From Rhynchopus sp. YZ270_cl-10 (lineage: Eukaryota > Euglenozoa > Diplonemea > Diplonemida > Diplonemidae), in the NCBI GenBank assembly GCA_964035575.1, contig OZ037840.1, positions 1,674,001-1,738,000 of the forward strand: a stretch of 64,000 nucleotides of DNA, read 5' to 3'. The translations under genes and the position numbers were made by a program. Positions 47,454-56,896 of this stretch are shown piece by piece. The stretch's first letter is position 1. Every line of letters starts with the position of its first letter. Under the pieces are notes generated by a model. It did no database searches. It saw only the letters and a program-made list of their open reading frames with translations, and had not been told where the DNA came from.

Positions 47454-48250
47454 ATGTCTGACCCTTCCAACGATGTGTCACTGGAGCATGAATATGCAAG
47501 TGCAAAGCGTACGTGGGCCATCTGTTTGCTCGGAATTTGACGATCATTACGAAGATCACTGACGCAACAAATAAGTTAGTACACTATGTTAGTTTGTCAT
47601 GTTCGTGAAATTGGTGGGGACACTGAGGATGCTGAGTTGGGTATGTATTGTGGAGACGATCGCGAAGCCAACATGTACTATGCCGTAATCCGCGAGCTCG
47701 AGAAGAAGCAGAGGGTATGGTCACTTTTTTATTTTTGAGACAACTGCCTTGCAAAGGTTGTAGGGGAGGAAATGAAAACGTATCTGAGTGTGCCCGAATT
47801 TTTGGTGGGAGCGACATAAACATGACACAAACTTATTCACAGAAAGGTTTTTGACTTGTCTCTACACACCACAAATATCCGGTGCGATCAATGAAAAGTT
47901 CTTTTTCTGATGTCGTATTTTACACACACTTACAGAGAGGTAATGAAGAAATATTGATTGCGCAAGACACAGTGCTGGCCCTGCTACGTGGAGGTCCTCA
48001 TCACCCACCGTTACGCACTCAGGAAGATATTGAAGCCTGCGAAAACCTTGTCACAGATTGGTTTCGTGAACAGGATAATCTTTGGCCCCTGCATGCTAAC
48101 TTAATCCTTTTCATACACGAAGGCTTTGTAAAAATAGTAAAAATAGTAAAAATAATAAAAACCCCGTTCGTCTTTTGTTTAGTTGGTACGCTACCCACGT
48201 CATACGCCCACGAGCTTGTCGAGCCATTAGTGATAATGTGCACAAAATAA
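47454..48250 (+). CDS. Three-exon hypothetical protein
   Basis: Exons 47454-47508, 47593-47714 and 47936-48250. The introns (84 and 221 bp) start GTACGT and GTATGG and end TATGTTAG and CACTTACAG; all three junctions keep one frame and give 163 residues. The protein begins MSDPSNDVSLEHEYASAK, continues HVREIGGDTEDAEL and IRELEKKQRRGNEEI, then IEACENLVTDWFREQDNLW, hydrophilic and helical. The last 40 residues include a VKIVKIVKIIK stretch encoded by an AAAATAGTA repeat and may instead be an intron (a 55-bp GT-AG alternative exists at 48128-48182). No family recognised. Confidence 0.5.
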
Positions 48251-49238
48251 CATTATACAAATAGAAGGGAAAAGCGTGCGGGTACATCTTTGTTCTCGAG
48301 AGGGGGTAAAGATAAAAGCGAACAGCAAACGTCTGAAAATGTGTTGCCAAGACCGACGTTCTGAGTTCAAATGAATCCAATGTAAAGAGAAAGTGTGCCG
48401 TACGTTAGTTGCCACAGAGGAAGTAGGGGTGGAGTTCTACATCTACTGACGACGCCACGTCGCCATCATTGCAGGAGCATGGAGACACACACAAGCCCTT
48501 CCCTCACATCCCATTCCCTTTCCCTTCAAATCTCCGATGGTACTGATCCTGTTGACAACTGTCGTGCTGCAAGGCTGAGGTAGGCAGACTTGTAAGAGAA
48601 GGACGAGCGAACGAAGACCATCAAGGAGTGGACCACGACCTTAGTCGATGTACTACGTGATAGTGGAGGGAATGCACACCCAGCTTTGACGAGCCATGGT
48701 CCTCCACCAGAGTTTCCTCCCGCATCTCCTCTTACAGGCAATGTGCTTTACGTTTTTCTTGCTTTTTTTTGTAATCATTTTCATTCATTTTTCATTGTTT
48801 TTTGATTTTCCCACCCGACCCCTTAAGCCAGGCACTTCTTCCGAAGTGTCACCCCTACCCCTTTCTAAGTAAACAAAAGTAACCCTGTTCTTTGCATTTT
48901 CCTCTTCTCTCCCAAAATCCCTTTTCCCTATGTTGGTTTGTGGGCACCCTCTTTTTTGCGGAGATGTAATCTGCTTTGCAACCACTACGCGATGGCATGT
49001 ATTTGTATTTCAACTTTTCATGGGTGACTAAGCATAAGAAGCTTAGGATCATCTTATAAGCTTTTCTTTCTTTTTAGACATGTTTGGCATCTACCCGTGC
49101 GCCGGTCGTGCACCTCATGGTACCTGCACCACAAAATAATAACATCTACACCCTCGAACTTTTCTGCGCATATGATATCATTGAACGCATCCTCCGGACA
49201 CCACCACCACACAGCAATCTGCATTCGAACACAACACC
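48251..49238. other. Intergenic with possible terminal exon and hairpin
   Basis: An open stretch at 48599-48788 (KDERTKTIKEWTTTLVDVL...) has protein-like composition and could be a last exon of the gene upstream, but its acceptor is not convincing. The hairpin at 49023-49053 lies near the end. ATGTTTGGCATC(T/C)ACCCG, GGTACCTGCACCA at 49079-49137 is a diverged duplicate of 47218-47283. Confidence 0.35.
49023..49077 (+). promoter_or_regulatory. Hairpin of the ACGAGAG family, followed by Py-AG
   Basis: GGTGACTAAGC, loop ATAAGAA, GCTTAGGATCATC, then TTATAAG and a pyrimidine tract ending CTTTTTAG at 49077. It is directly preceded by TTTGTATTTCAAC, the tail of the GTACC-hairpin element, which ties the two repeat families together. 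Confidence 0.6.
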
Positions 49239-50546
49239 ATGTCGCAGAAATACGTAGACAGCACACATCTGGGCTCACTTCTCCGCATGGCCATTGCTCA
49301 TGGACACGTACCTGCTGTCGCTGCTCTTCTTGAAGGTGGTGCGTCTCTTGCCTCTGTGAACAAGGAAGGCTGCACTGCACTGCACTATGTTGCCGTCTCC
49401 AAGAACAACCAAGTGGAGCTTGTGAACCTGCTCCTCAAGCACGGTGCAGCAATCGAAGCTGTCGACAGCATTGGGCGCACATCTCTCCACGTGGCCATTG
49501 TTCATGGCAACGTACCTGCTGTTGCTGCTCTTATTGAAGGTGGTGCCTCTGTGGACAGTACAGGCTTCACTGCACTGCACTATGTTGCCGTCTCCGATAA
49601 CAACCAAGTGGAGCTTGTGAACATGCTCCTCAATCGCGGTGCAGCAATCGAAGCTGTCGACAGCATTGGGCGCACATCTCTCCACGTGGCCATTGTTCAT
49701 GACAACGTACCTGCTGTTGCTGCTCTTATTGAAGGTGGTGCGTCTCTTGCCTCTGTGAACAGGGAAGGCTGCACTGCACTGCACTATGTTGCCTTAAACA
49801 AGAACAGGCACAACGTTGCAAAGATTCTCCTGAGGCACGGCGCCGATGTGGACTTACGTGCAGTGGACGGGAGAACCGTCCTCCACAGTGCTGTGCGGTC
49901 GGGCGACGCTGACCTCTGCAAGATGCTTGTGCAGCACGGTGTGTCTCTTGACGCTGTGGATGAGGACGGCCGCACCGCGCTGGCCACGTCGCTTTCTGTG
50001 GACCCTGCCGTGTGCCAGGTCATGATTGACGCAGGGGCACAGCTTGATGTGGCGGACCATGCGGGGTATTCGCCACTGCTCTTAGCCTGCAGAGGGGGGC
50101 AATCCGACTTTATGAAGATCCTTCTCGACGCGGGCGCGCAGCTGGGTATCGCAGGCAACGGGTTCACGGCCCTTATGCTGGCGGCAGACGGAGGGCATGT
50201 GGAGGCTGTGCGCCACCTCCTGGACTGTCAGGCAGTGGACGTGAACGAGCAAGGTGCGAACGGCTGCACCGCACTGCACCAAGCGGTGAAAAATGCACAT
50301 GCAGATGTAGTGAAGCTTCTCCTGCAGCACGGTGCGGACAAGGCCCTGCGCGACAACGACGGCGCCACTGCGTTCGACTGTGCCACCACACCTTCCCGCT
50401 CTTCAGGGTCTACCTGCATCGCATCGTCCTCATCACTGTTGAGTGCTTCAGGGCTGTTCTGTGCTGTTGGTGTAGGGTTGTTAGTGTTGTGGGCAGCAGC
50501 ATCATCACTGTCAGATGCTGTCCTGAGGGCTGTCGGCACCTACTAG
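49239..50546 (+). CDS. Ankyrin-repeat protein with C-terminal membrane anchor
   Basis: 435 residues. About eleven ankyrin repeats fill residues 10-385 (for example GRTSLHVAIVHGNVPAVAAL and GCTALHQAVKNAHADVVKLL), followed by a Ser/Thr-rich stretch and a hydrophobic segment (GLFCAVGVGLLVLWAAAS, about 410-427) with a short tail, so the protein is probably tail-anchored with repeats in the cytosol. A 198-bp segment at about 49450-49545 is repeated nearly exactly at 49648-49743, showing recent repeat expansion. The partner is unknown. Confidence 0.85.
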   Translation: MSQKYVDSTHLGSLLRMAIAHGHVPAVAALLEGGASLASVNKEGCTALHYVAVSKNNQVELVNLLLKHGAAIEAVDSIGRTSLHVAIVHGNVPAVAALIEGGASVDSTGFTALHYVAVSDNNQVELVNMLLNRGAAIEAVDSIGRTSLHVAIVHDNVPAVAALIEGGASLASVNREGCTALHYVALNKNRHNVAKILLRHGADVDLRAVDGRTVLHSAVRSGDADLCKMLVQHGVSLDAVDEDGRTALATSLSVDPAVCQVMIDAGAQLDVADHAGYSPLLLACRGGQSDFMKILLDAGAQLGIAGNGFTALMLAADGGHVEAVRHLLDCQAVDVNEQGANGCTALHQAVKNAHADVVKLLLQHGADKALRDNDGATAFDCATTPSRSSGSTCIASSSSLLSASGLFCAVGVGLLVLWAAASSLSDAVLRAVGTY

Positions 50547-51690
50547 AGACCTATGTTGATCGATTGTGTGTGTGCATTTGATGCCTGTGTCTGCGAAGGC
50601 TGTGCAACCCAAGACCCCGTCGTTCATTCAGCCTGCAGAATCTGTTGAAGAGATACCAGGCTACCGTGTTCATCCCCACTGCACTCCACTTCATGCAGGA
50701 ACATATTTCGTTTTTGTTTGCACTATCAACTTTATTCATCTCATAACATTTCGTTTCTTTTTTGAAACTTTTTCTTTTGAAAGTCAGACTAGAGTCCCGC
50801 AGCAACGGACCCTGCCACACCCTGGGAAAGGTGTGCTGTCTGTTCCCCATGTATGGCCATACCTTTAATGTAAAAGGTACGTGCTTCGTCTCTTCAACGT
50901 TTTTTTTACGGTACACTGTCACGAGAGAGGGCTGTGTATTTCAAGTTCTGTGTTTCTTTTCTCCACCTTTTCTCTTTGTCAGGCAAATACAGTTCGCAAC
51001 TGGCCTAATAATAATCGCAGGGCCATATTCGGCCGAAATTTTCCTCAAAAGTCTCCGCGGGTTTGTAATAATATTTACCCTTTACCACCCGCTACATTGA
51101 TTTCAATACTATACCTTACTTCACCTTCGGTTACCCTTACAGGGAAGGAAGGTTGTAGTAAAATTCTTTTAAAAAATCGTTTTCACCAACGCGTCTTTCT
51201 CGGATCTTTCTGTAGTGCAAAACTCTTTTTCAGTTAAAGTCTCCACAAAAAAAACAACAACAAAAAATTGGTTGCAAAACAAAAGACACAAAACCATCCC
51301 CTCATTTTCAATGTGTTCTTCTCCACCTTCTCCTCTTCCCCACCAGGTCGTTTGAGCACCATCCATTTTCGGGACAGGTTCATTCGGCAGGTGAGTTGTT
51401 ACACACTCATTATCGGATGCCGACTTCCATGGCCACCGTCCTGCTGTCTAGATGAACCTACACCCTTTGTGGGATCTGATGAGCGACCACTCGGGCACCT
51501 TAAGTCAGCTCTCGGTTCATTCCGTGTCTCCAGTCCTGCTCTTGTGTGTCAATGTCATGAAACACCACAAAATGCAAGCAAACGAAACCTTTCTGTCTTC
51601 TGTTCTTCCTTTCAAGAATAGATGCAGTTATGCACTCAGTTTTTACACACCCACTCCAGGCAAGAAAAAAGGCGGAAAATAGGATTTTTA
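50547..51690. other. Intergenic with repeats and a pyrimidine-AG tract
   Basis: Contains the dispersed-element tail at 50908-50945 and the repeat at 50996-51085 shared with 53634-53710. A long pyrimidine tract (about 51315-51348, ending CCCCACCAG) could be an acceptor for the gene at 51691. No gene seen. Confidence 0.5.
50908..51085 (+). repeat. Dispersed-element tail joined to a second repeat (copy A)
   Basis: ACGGTACACTGTC-ACGAGAG-AGGGCTGTGTATTTCAAG, a pyrimidine tract ending TTTGTCAG, then CGCAACTGG, GCAGGGCCATATTCGGCC, AAATTTTCCTCAAAAGTC and TTTGTAATAATAT. The latter blocks recur at 53634-53710. Confidence 0.75.
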
Positions 51691-53517
51691 ATGAGACTAA
51701 GGTTACCACGATGGCTCGACGCTGTGCTGTCCATTGACGGGACGCTGGACAATAAGGAGTGGCAGAAGCGGGGACTGTTCTTCGCCTTCAATGTGCTTGC
51801 TGTGTTCTTTGTGTCGATAAACACCGCTGTGTCTGTCGGTGTGTACGAGAGCCGCCCTGTCTCGCTTGTTGGGGGTGTGTGCTACTTCACAGCCGCCGCC
51901 ATAGGGCTGGGGAACGTTCTCATGAAGCGCCAGCTCACGACACGTGTCGTTGTGACAGTGGCGTGCATATACGTTGCAGCAATTCTTCTGGTAGACATCA
52001 CGTCACGCACACTTGGGATGACTGTCTGGGCCACTCTGGTGCTGGTTGTGGACCTGCTGTTGGTGATGCAGGTGCCACAGCGTTACACTGCGGGGATCGT
52101 GCTGTTGACGATTGTATGGCTGATAGTGATGTCGATGGAGGAAGGCTTCCGGTTCGGTGTGTTCGACCTGCCTGGGCTTGTGCCGCAAGAGGGTGAGAAT
52201 GGGAGAAAGGCGCATTTCAGTCACAACTGTGCTGAGCTTCCTTGTGCAAGCGACACAAGCCAGCAACTCATCCACTCGCTTGCTGTCTTCGTAACAGACT
52301 TCATCGTAACCCGACAATTTTCACGGGACATCCTGAAGGAGCAGACATCAATGAAGCGGACGATCAACGCTGTGCAGGAGATCGCCTCGCTGCTTGCGGG
52401 GTACGACGTGGAGCAGGTGGCGGAGCTGTTGGCAACACATGAACACGAGCTGCCTGAGGGGATGACGACGGCACTGCGGAGGTTGGAGCAGAACCTGCGT
52501 GTGTACAAGGCGTACCTCCCGCAGACGTGTCTGCCGTTTGAGAGACGGGCGACTGACGCTTTTTGCGTGGAGGAGGTGTCTTGTGAGTCTGTGTCGTTGC
52601 CGTCGTCTGTGTCATCTGGATGTGGAAGAAGAAAGACTGTGTTCCAGCAGACTTTGGACCTCTCATTCACAAAGGCAACACTGCTGATGCTGAACATCAA
52701 AGACACGTTGCACCGCTTGGAGGAGGACAGTGCACGCTTCTCCGACCTGTTCACAACTCTTCTTCTGAAGACGTTGCAGGCAACAGAAGTGCGTCGTGGG
52801 ATGGTGGACGTCTTTGTTGGGGACAGGATCCACTGCTCGTTCAACACGTCGAAATCATGTGCGTCACACGCAACCTCAGCACTGCACGCTGTCACATTGC
52901 TACTGCGTGGTGTTGACAACAACATTGCACCACATGTGAACATGGGTGTCGCAACTGGGAAGGTGCTGCGTGGTGACATGGGGTGTGCAGTGATGCGCCG
53001 CTTCAGCATGGTGGGTACGCTTGTGCGTGATGTGAACGTGTTGGAACGTGCTGGCCGTGTGTTGGGGTACAGTGCTCTTTGCAACCGCCTCTGCTTCAGT
53101 GATGCTGAGTGCGAACACGAACTGCGCCTGGTTCCTTGCAAGGTGGAAGTTGAGCTGTCCCGTGAGGAGGTTGTTGCTGAGTTGGTTGTGCCGAAGGAGG
53201 CAGTGGCACACAGACAAGAAGCAGAGTGGATGTATATGCTGGAAGGAAACAAGCAGTGGGAGGAGTACAACACAGCAGTCCTTGAGTACCTAAAGGGCGA
53301 AGTCTCTGCTTCCGCAGTGGCAGCAGCAGCAGCAGCGTGCAGCAAGGTTGATGGGGATAATGCCGACAATATTGCCCAGGACGTCTGGGGGGTCTCGGTC
53401 GACATTGCTCAGTTCTCGGAGGTGTGCGAAGTTTTACAGCTTCCTGTGCAGACGAGACGGATTGCGAGCATGAACACAAACTCTTCCGATGCTTGTGTGA
53501 ACTGTGAGACGATTTAA
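51691..53517 (+). CDS. Six-TM protein with degenerate class III cyclase domain
   Basis: 608 residues from MRLRLPRWLDAVLSIDGTLD; the earlier in-frame ATG at 51622 lacks family support. Six hydrophobic segments, linker KRTINAVQEIASLLAGYDVE, Ser-rich spacer and the degenerate cyclase domain (LNIKDT, VFVGDRIHCSF, GVATGKVLRGDMG, VGTLVRDVNVLER). The domain DNA is closest to the gene at 7917, while the linker DNA is closest to the 27-35 kb genes, so the gene is a mosaic, pointing to gene conversion. The tail EWMYMLEGNKQWEEYNTAV is followed by an Ala run and a unique end. Confidence 0.82.
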   Translation: MRLRLPRWLDAVLSIDGTLDNKEWQKRGLFFAFNVLAVFFVSINTAVSVGVYESRPVSLVGGVCYFTAAAIGLGNVLMKRQLTTRVVVTVACIYVAAILLVDITSRTLGMTVWATLVLVVDLLLVMQVPQRYTAGIVLLTIVWLIVMSMEEGFRFGVFDLPGLVPQEGENGRKAHFSHNCAELPCASDTSQQLIHSLAVFVTDFIVTRQFSRDILKEQTSMKRTINAVQEIASLLAGYDVEQVAELLATHEHELPEGMTTALRRLEQNLRVYKAYLPQTCLPFERRATDAFCVEEVSCESVSLPSSVSSGCGRRKTVFQQTLDLSFTKATLLMLNIKDTLHRLEEDSARFSDLFTTLLLKTLQATEVRRGMVDVFVGDRIHCSFNTSKSCASHATSALHAVTLLLRGVDNNIAPHVNMGVATGKVLRGDMGCAVMRRFSMVGTLVRDVNVLERAGRVLGYSALCNRLCFSDAECEHELRLVPCKVEVELSREEVVAELVVPKEAVAHRQEAEWMYMLEGNKQWEEYNTAVLEYLKGEVSASAVAAAAAACSKVDGDNADNIAQDVWGVSVDIAQFSEVCEVLQLPVQTRRIASMNTNSSDACVNCETI

Positions 53518-54181
53518 TTCTTGTTGTGCATAATGCAGTGGATACGGCGGCGCCCGAGTTAGTGAGGGTTGTGTATTTCAAGTTATGACACAATAATATC
53601 CATTCTTTTTGTCACGTAGAAATACGGTTTTGCGCAACTGGTCAAAAAATAATCACAGGGCCATATTCGGCCAAAATTTTCCTCAAAAGTCTGGTTTGTA
53701 ATAATATCTAAATTTCTCCCCCCCGGCGATTGAGCGTATCTAAGAACAACCAAAACAAAACAAAGTACAAGAAGAAAAAATGCAGGAAAAATATAGACAA
53801 AGAGAAAAACAAAGAGATTTTGACAAAGTGAACAATAAAACCCCCTTGCAGAATTTGGAGGAGTTTTGGTGCGCTGTATGTCGATATAGGTGGCGGTTTT
53901 CGAATCTTGTCTTTGGGAAACATCAAGTACAAAAACACAATATTACCGACCTTTTTTCCCCCTTCTCGATTTCTCTTTCCTCCCCCCTTCCACCCCCTCC
54001 ACAACACCTATGCCAACAGAGTATCTGAACACCTTCCTTCTGAAACTCCACTTTCAACGCAACTCCCAACTATATTTCACACCTTCACAATACCAACATT
54101 TTGGGGCACATCCTCCACAACTTAAATTCCAAAGCCCCTTCTCTTTTCCCTCCATTTCCAAAAAAAAACCAGTCTGACAAC
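53518..54181. other. Intergenic with repeat copy B
   Basis: Holds the repeat at 53536-53710. The rest is purine-rich, then pyrimidine-rich before the next ATG. No gene. Confidence 0.5.
53536..53710 (+). repeat. Dispersed-element tail joined to a second repeat (copy B)
   Basis: GTGAGGGTTGTGTATTTCAAG then, after 50 bp, GCGCAACTGG, ACAGGGCCATATTCGGCC, AAATTTTCCTCAAAAGTC and TTTGTAATAATAT, matching 50933-51085. It begins 19 bp after a stop codon. Confidence 0.75.
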
Positions 54182-54751
54182 ATGGCGCCTATCCCATACA
54201 GTGTGAATATTGTACAGATCCGACCTACCAGGGTCGCACCACGGTGGGAACCTTCCGTTGAGATTGTTGCACGGACGAAAACGGATCCCACTGAGTTGGC
54301 TCTGCCAGAGCAGAGGAGGAAGAACACCACCACCACAGCCACCACCACCACCACCACACCCCAGGATCCATCTCCCGAGGCAGCAGCGGAGGGGATATCT
54401 AGTGTGCCATCGGGTGTTGCAAGGAAGGCTGCGCGAAGTGACAGCATCCGACTGTTGCGTAAGGAGCTTAGAAGAGAGCGGCGGGAAAGGACACTCGCGG
54501 AGGAGCAGCTGGCGGTGCTGAAGCGCAAAAAGGACGTCGCGTTGGCAAAGCTCTCGCCGATGGAGCTCTGCCAGCTCGCCCCGATGCGGGTCACGCAGGA
54601 CCCCCGCATTGCGATGAACGGCCAGTACCTCCCGTACCTCATAAACTGCCCGACCTTCGAGTTTTCTTCCTCGGGAAAGCGCTTTTACAAGCACACCCTA
54701 GAGTCCGAGGGGCTCATCTTCCCTACCTCGGCGCCGTCAACACCGAGATGA
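54182..54751 (+). CDS. Hypothetical coiled-coil protein
   Basis: 189 residues from MAPIPYSVNIVQIRPTRVAP. A Thr-rich low-complexity tract (about 48-60, from CCACCA repeats) precedes a strongly charged coiled coil (about 88-130, SIRLLRKELRRERRERTLAE). The C-terminal third (AKLSPMELCQLAPMRVTQDP through YLPYLINCPTFEF) is more globular. No known domain. The start was chosen as the ATG after the pyrimidine and CAAC leader, since the upstream in-frame extension is low complexity. Confidence 0.6.
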   Translation: MAPIPYSVNIVQIRPTRVAPRWEPSVEIVARTKTDPTELALPEQRRKNTTTTATTTTTTPQDPSPEAAAEGISSVPSGVARKAARSDSIRLLRKELRRERRERTLAEEQLAVLKRKKDVALAKLSPMELCQLAPMRVTQDPRIAMNGQYLPYLINCPTFEFSSSGKRFYKHTLESEGLIFPTSAPSTPR

Positions 54752-55425
54752 GGGGGGTGGGGTAGGGGGGATGGGCAGGTGCATGAGGGGTAATTATTTT
54801 TTGTGGGAAATGCGTTTCCCCCCCCCCAGTAGGGTGATACTGTATAGGATGTCAAGGGTAAATTGTCATATTTTTTTGAGATTTCCATCTCAAGAAAGGG
54901 TGTTGTGGATTCCCCTAAAGAAACGAGGCCAATGCACACAAAATGGTGCATTGAAATGATTCGCAAAAAGGTGGGGTCCAGCCCACGACCTGATGAGATG
55001 ATATTTGCTTTGTTCCCTGTATCTCTCTCTCTCTCTTTCTCCCTTTCTTTTAAAGTCACTAGTGAAGTAGCTTTGCTACGTCTAGGGAGATCTAGGGATC
55101 TATCAGAATCTTGAAAGAGCTTGAAACCGATTGTTATTTTATTACTTTTTGCCACTTAGGGAAGGCCCATTATTCCCTAATACTCAAGTAAGGTTGTAAG
55201 GGGAATTGAGAACATAAACACAACATCAAGCAGAATTTCCACAATTTTTTGGTTTTCGCGTTTCCCCGATCTTGCACATACACACACACAGCCAGTACGC
55301 AACACACTTCACGTTGCAAGGGCATTAGCAGGAGTGTCGAGCGACTTGACTGATCAACGTGTCCTGTGCTTGATTCTTTTTCTTACCCCAAAACACCTTG
55401 CACAAAACAGAGAGACACAAAAACT
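54752..55425. other. Intergenic, no gene seen
   Basis: TC microsatellite near 55018-55050 and a small hairpin AGTAGC-TTT-GCTAC near 55066. The last bases (pyrimidine tract, CACAAAACAG, AGAGACACAAAAAC) match the leader of the paralogue at 5465. Confidence 0.5.
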
Positions 55426-56643
55426 ATGGAAATATGTGTGAAGAGCTTTGACGGAGAGAAGTACACAGTCGATGTGGGTGTGGATGATACAATTGCAGAC
55501 ATACGGCAGAAGGTGGCGTCTGCAGCAGAGTTGTGCGAAGACGGCTTTGACATGAGCTTCGGAGGGAAGCTGCTGGCTGAAGGAGACGACACGACGCAGC
55601 TGAGTGCTGGGGACACAGTTGTGCTGACGAAGACGAAGTCGCAGAAGGACGACGCCATTGCAGCTCTTCGTGACTTGGGTGAAACAAGGCTGACGTCAGA
55701 GAGGTTCGAAGGTCTGACAGATCGCAGGCTGGTCCAAATAGATCCCAAGCTGGTTCATTTGTTTCTGAAGGCAGAAGTGGTTACTGAAATTTTTGATGGC
55801 TTCTTGGAAGGTGGCACGTTCGAAGAACTTGATCTCAGTGGTGTGACAGGTGTGACTAAAATACGCCGCAACTTCCTGATCGGGTGCAGCTCGTTGCACA
55901 CTGCTGATTTATCTGGGTGGAGCAATGTCACACATATTGATGGCGACTTCCTCGAAAGATGCATGGCATTGCAAACACTTGACTTATCTGGGTGGGGCAA
56001 TGTGACGCACGTTGACAACGGTTTCCTCCAGTCCAGTCCAGTCCAGTCCAGCGCATTGCGAACGCTTGACTTATCTGGGTGGAGCAATGTGACACGAATT
56101 GAGAGCAGCTTCCTCTGCTACTGCCGTGAGTTGACCACACTGGACATTTCTGGGTGGAGCAATATGACGCACATAGAACACGGCTTCCTCTACAACTGCA
56201 GCGCATTGCGAACTCTTGACATGTCTGGGTGGACGAATGTGACGCAGCTTGGGTGCTCGTTTCTCTCCCACTGCGGGGCATTGCAAACCGTTGACTTGTC
56301 TGGGTGGAACAATGTGACGCAAATAGAGGACTTCTTCCTCGCCAACTGCAAGGCATTGACCGCACTGCGCATTAGTGGCTGGAATGTTAGGCACGTTGGA
56401 GCCTCGTTCCTCGCCAACTTGAGCGCATTGAAAACACTTGACATGTCTGGGTGGTCGAGTGTGCAGCACATTGAGAACGGCTTCCTGGAAGGATGTACCA
56501 TACCTACAAGCAGCATCAACGTCACCGGATCGAGCAGTGTTGTGTCAGAACACGTGCACAGTGTCCTCATGGACGATGAGGCAAGCGACGTCGTGCAGAG
56601 GCCTGATCTCAAGAAGACAAAACGCAAATGTGTGTGCATGTGA
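55426..56643 (+). CDS. Ubiquitin-like domain + LRR protein with C-terminal CaaX box
   Basis: 405 residues. The first 75 are a ubiquitin-like domain nearly identical to that of the 5465 paralogue; then about eleven BspA-type leucine-rich repeats (for example LRTLDLSGWSNVTRIESSFL) and a basic C-terminus KTKRK followed by CVCM, a CaaX prenylation box. The LRR region differs in repeat number and sequence from the paralogue, while both ends are conserved, suggesting that the UBL and the lipid anchor are the constant working parts and the LRRs the variable recognition surface. A short in-frame tandem CAGTC repeat (about 56034-56051) lies inside one LRR. Start chosen by alignment with the paralogue; the in-frame ATG at 55366 is upstream of the probable acceptor. 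Confidence 0.82.
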   Translation: MEICVKSFDGEKYTVDVGVDDTIADIRQKVASAAELCEDGFDMSFGGKLLAEGDDTTQLSAGDTVVLTKTKSQKDDAIAALRDLGETRLTSERFEGLTDRRLVQIDPKLVHLFLKAEVVTEIFDGFLEGGTFEELDLSGVTGVTKIRRNFLIGCSSLHTADLSGWSNVTHIDGDFLERCMALQTLDLSGWGNVTHVDNGFLQSSPVQSSALRTLDLSGWSNVTRIESSFLCYCRELTTLDISGWSNMTHIEHGFLYNCSALRTLDMSGWTNVTQLGCSFLSHCGALQTVDLSGWNNVTQIEDFFLANCKALTALRISGWNVRHVGASFLANLSALKTLDMSGWSSVQHIENGFLEGCTIPTSSINVTGSSSVVSEHVHSVLMDDEASDVVQRPDLKKTKRKCVCM

Positions 56644-56896
56644 GGCAGCACGTTCATTTGGGTGTACTCTTTAGGGATATGACACTTGTGTGCATATGTT
56701 ACAAAATACTTAAGAAGAACGCGAAGACGATTCTCGTGCTTCTCACTTCTCCCACACACTATCTCCCCACACGATTCTGTTTTTACCGCTTTAGCTGCTC
56801 ACCCCCCCCGTACTCTCTTTCTCCCCGCCCTTCTCACACCAACCCACCATCCAGAGGGGTTCTATACTTTGTGATGAACAACTAAAAAACGACAAA

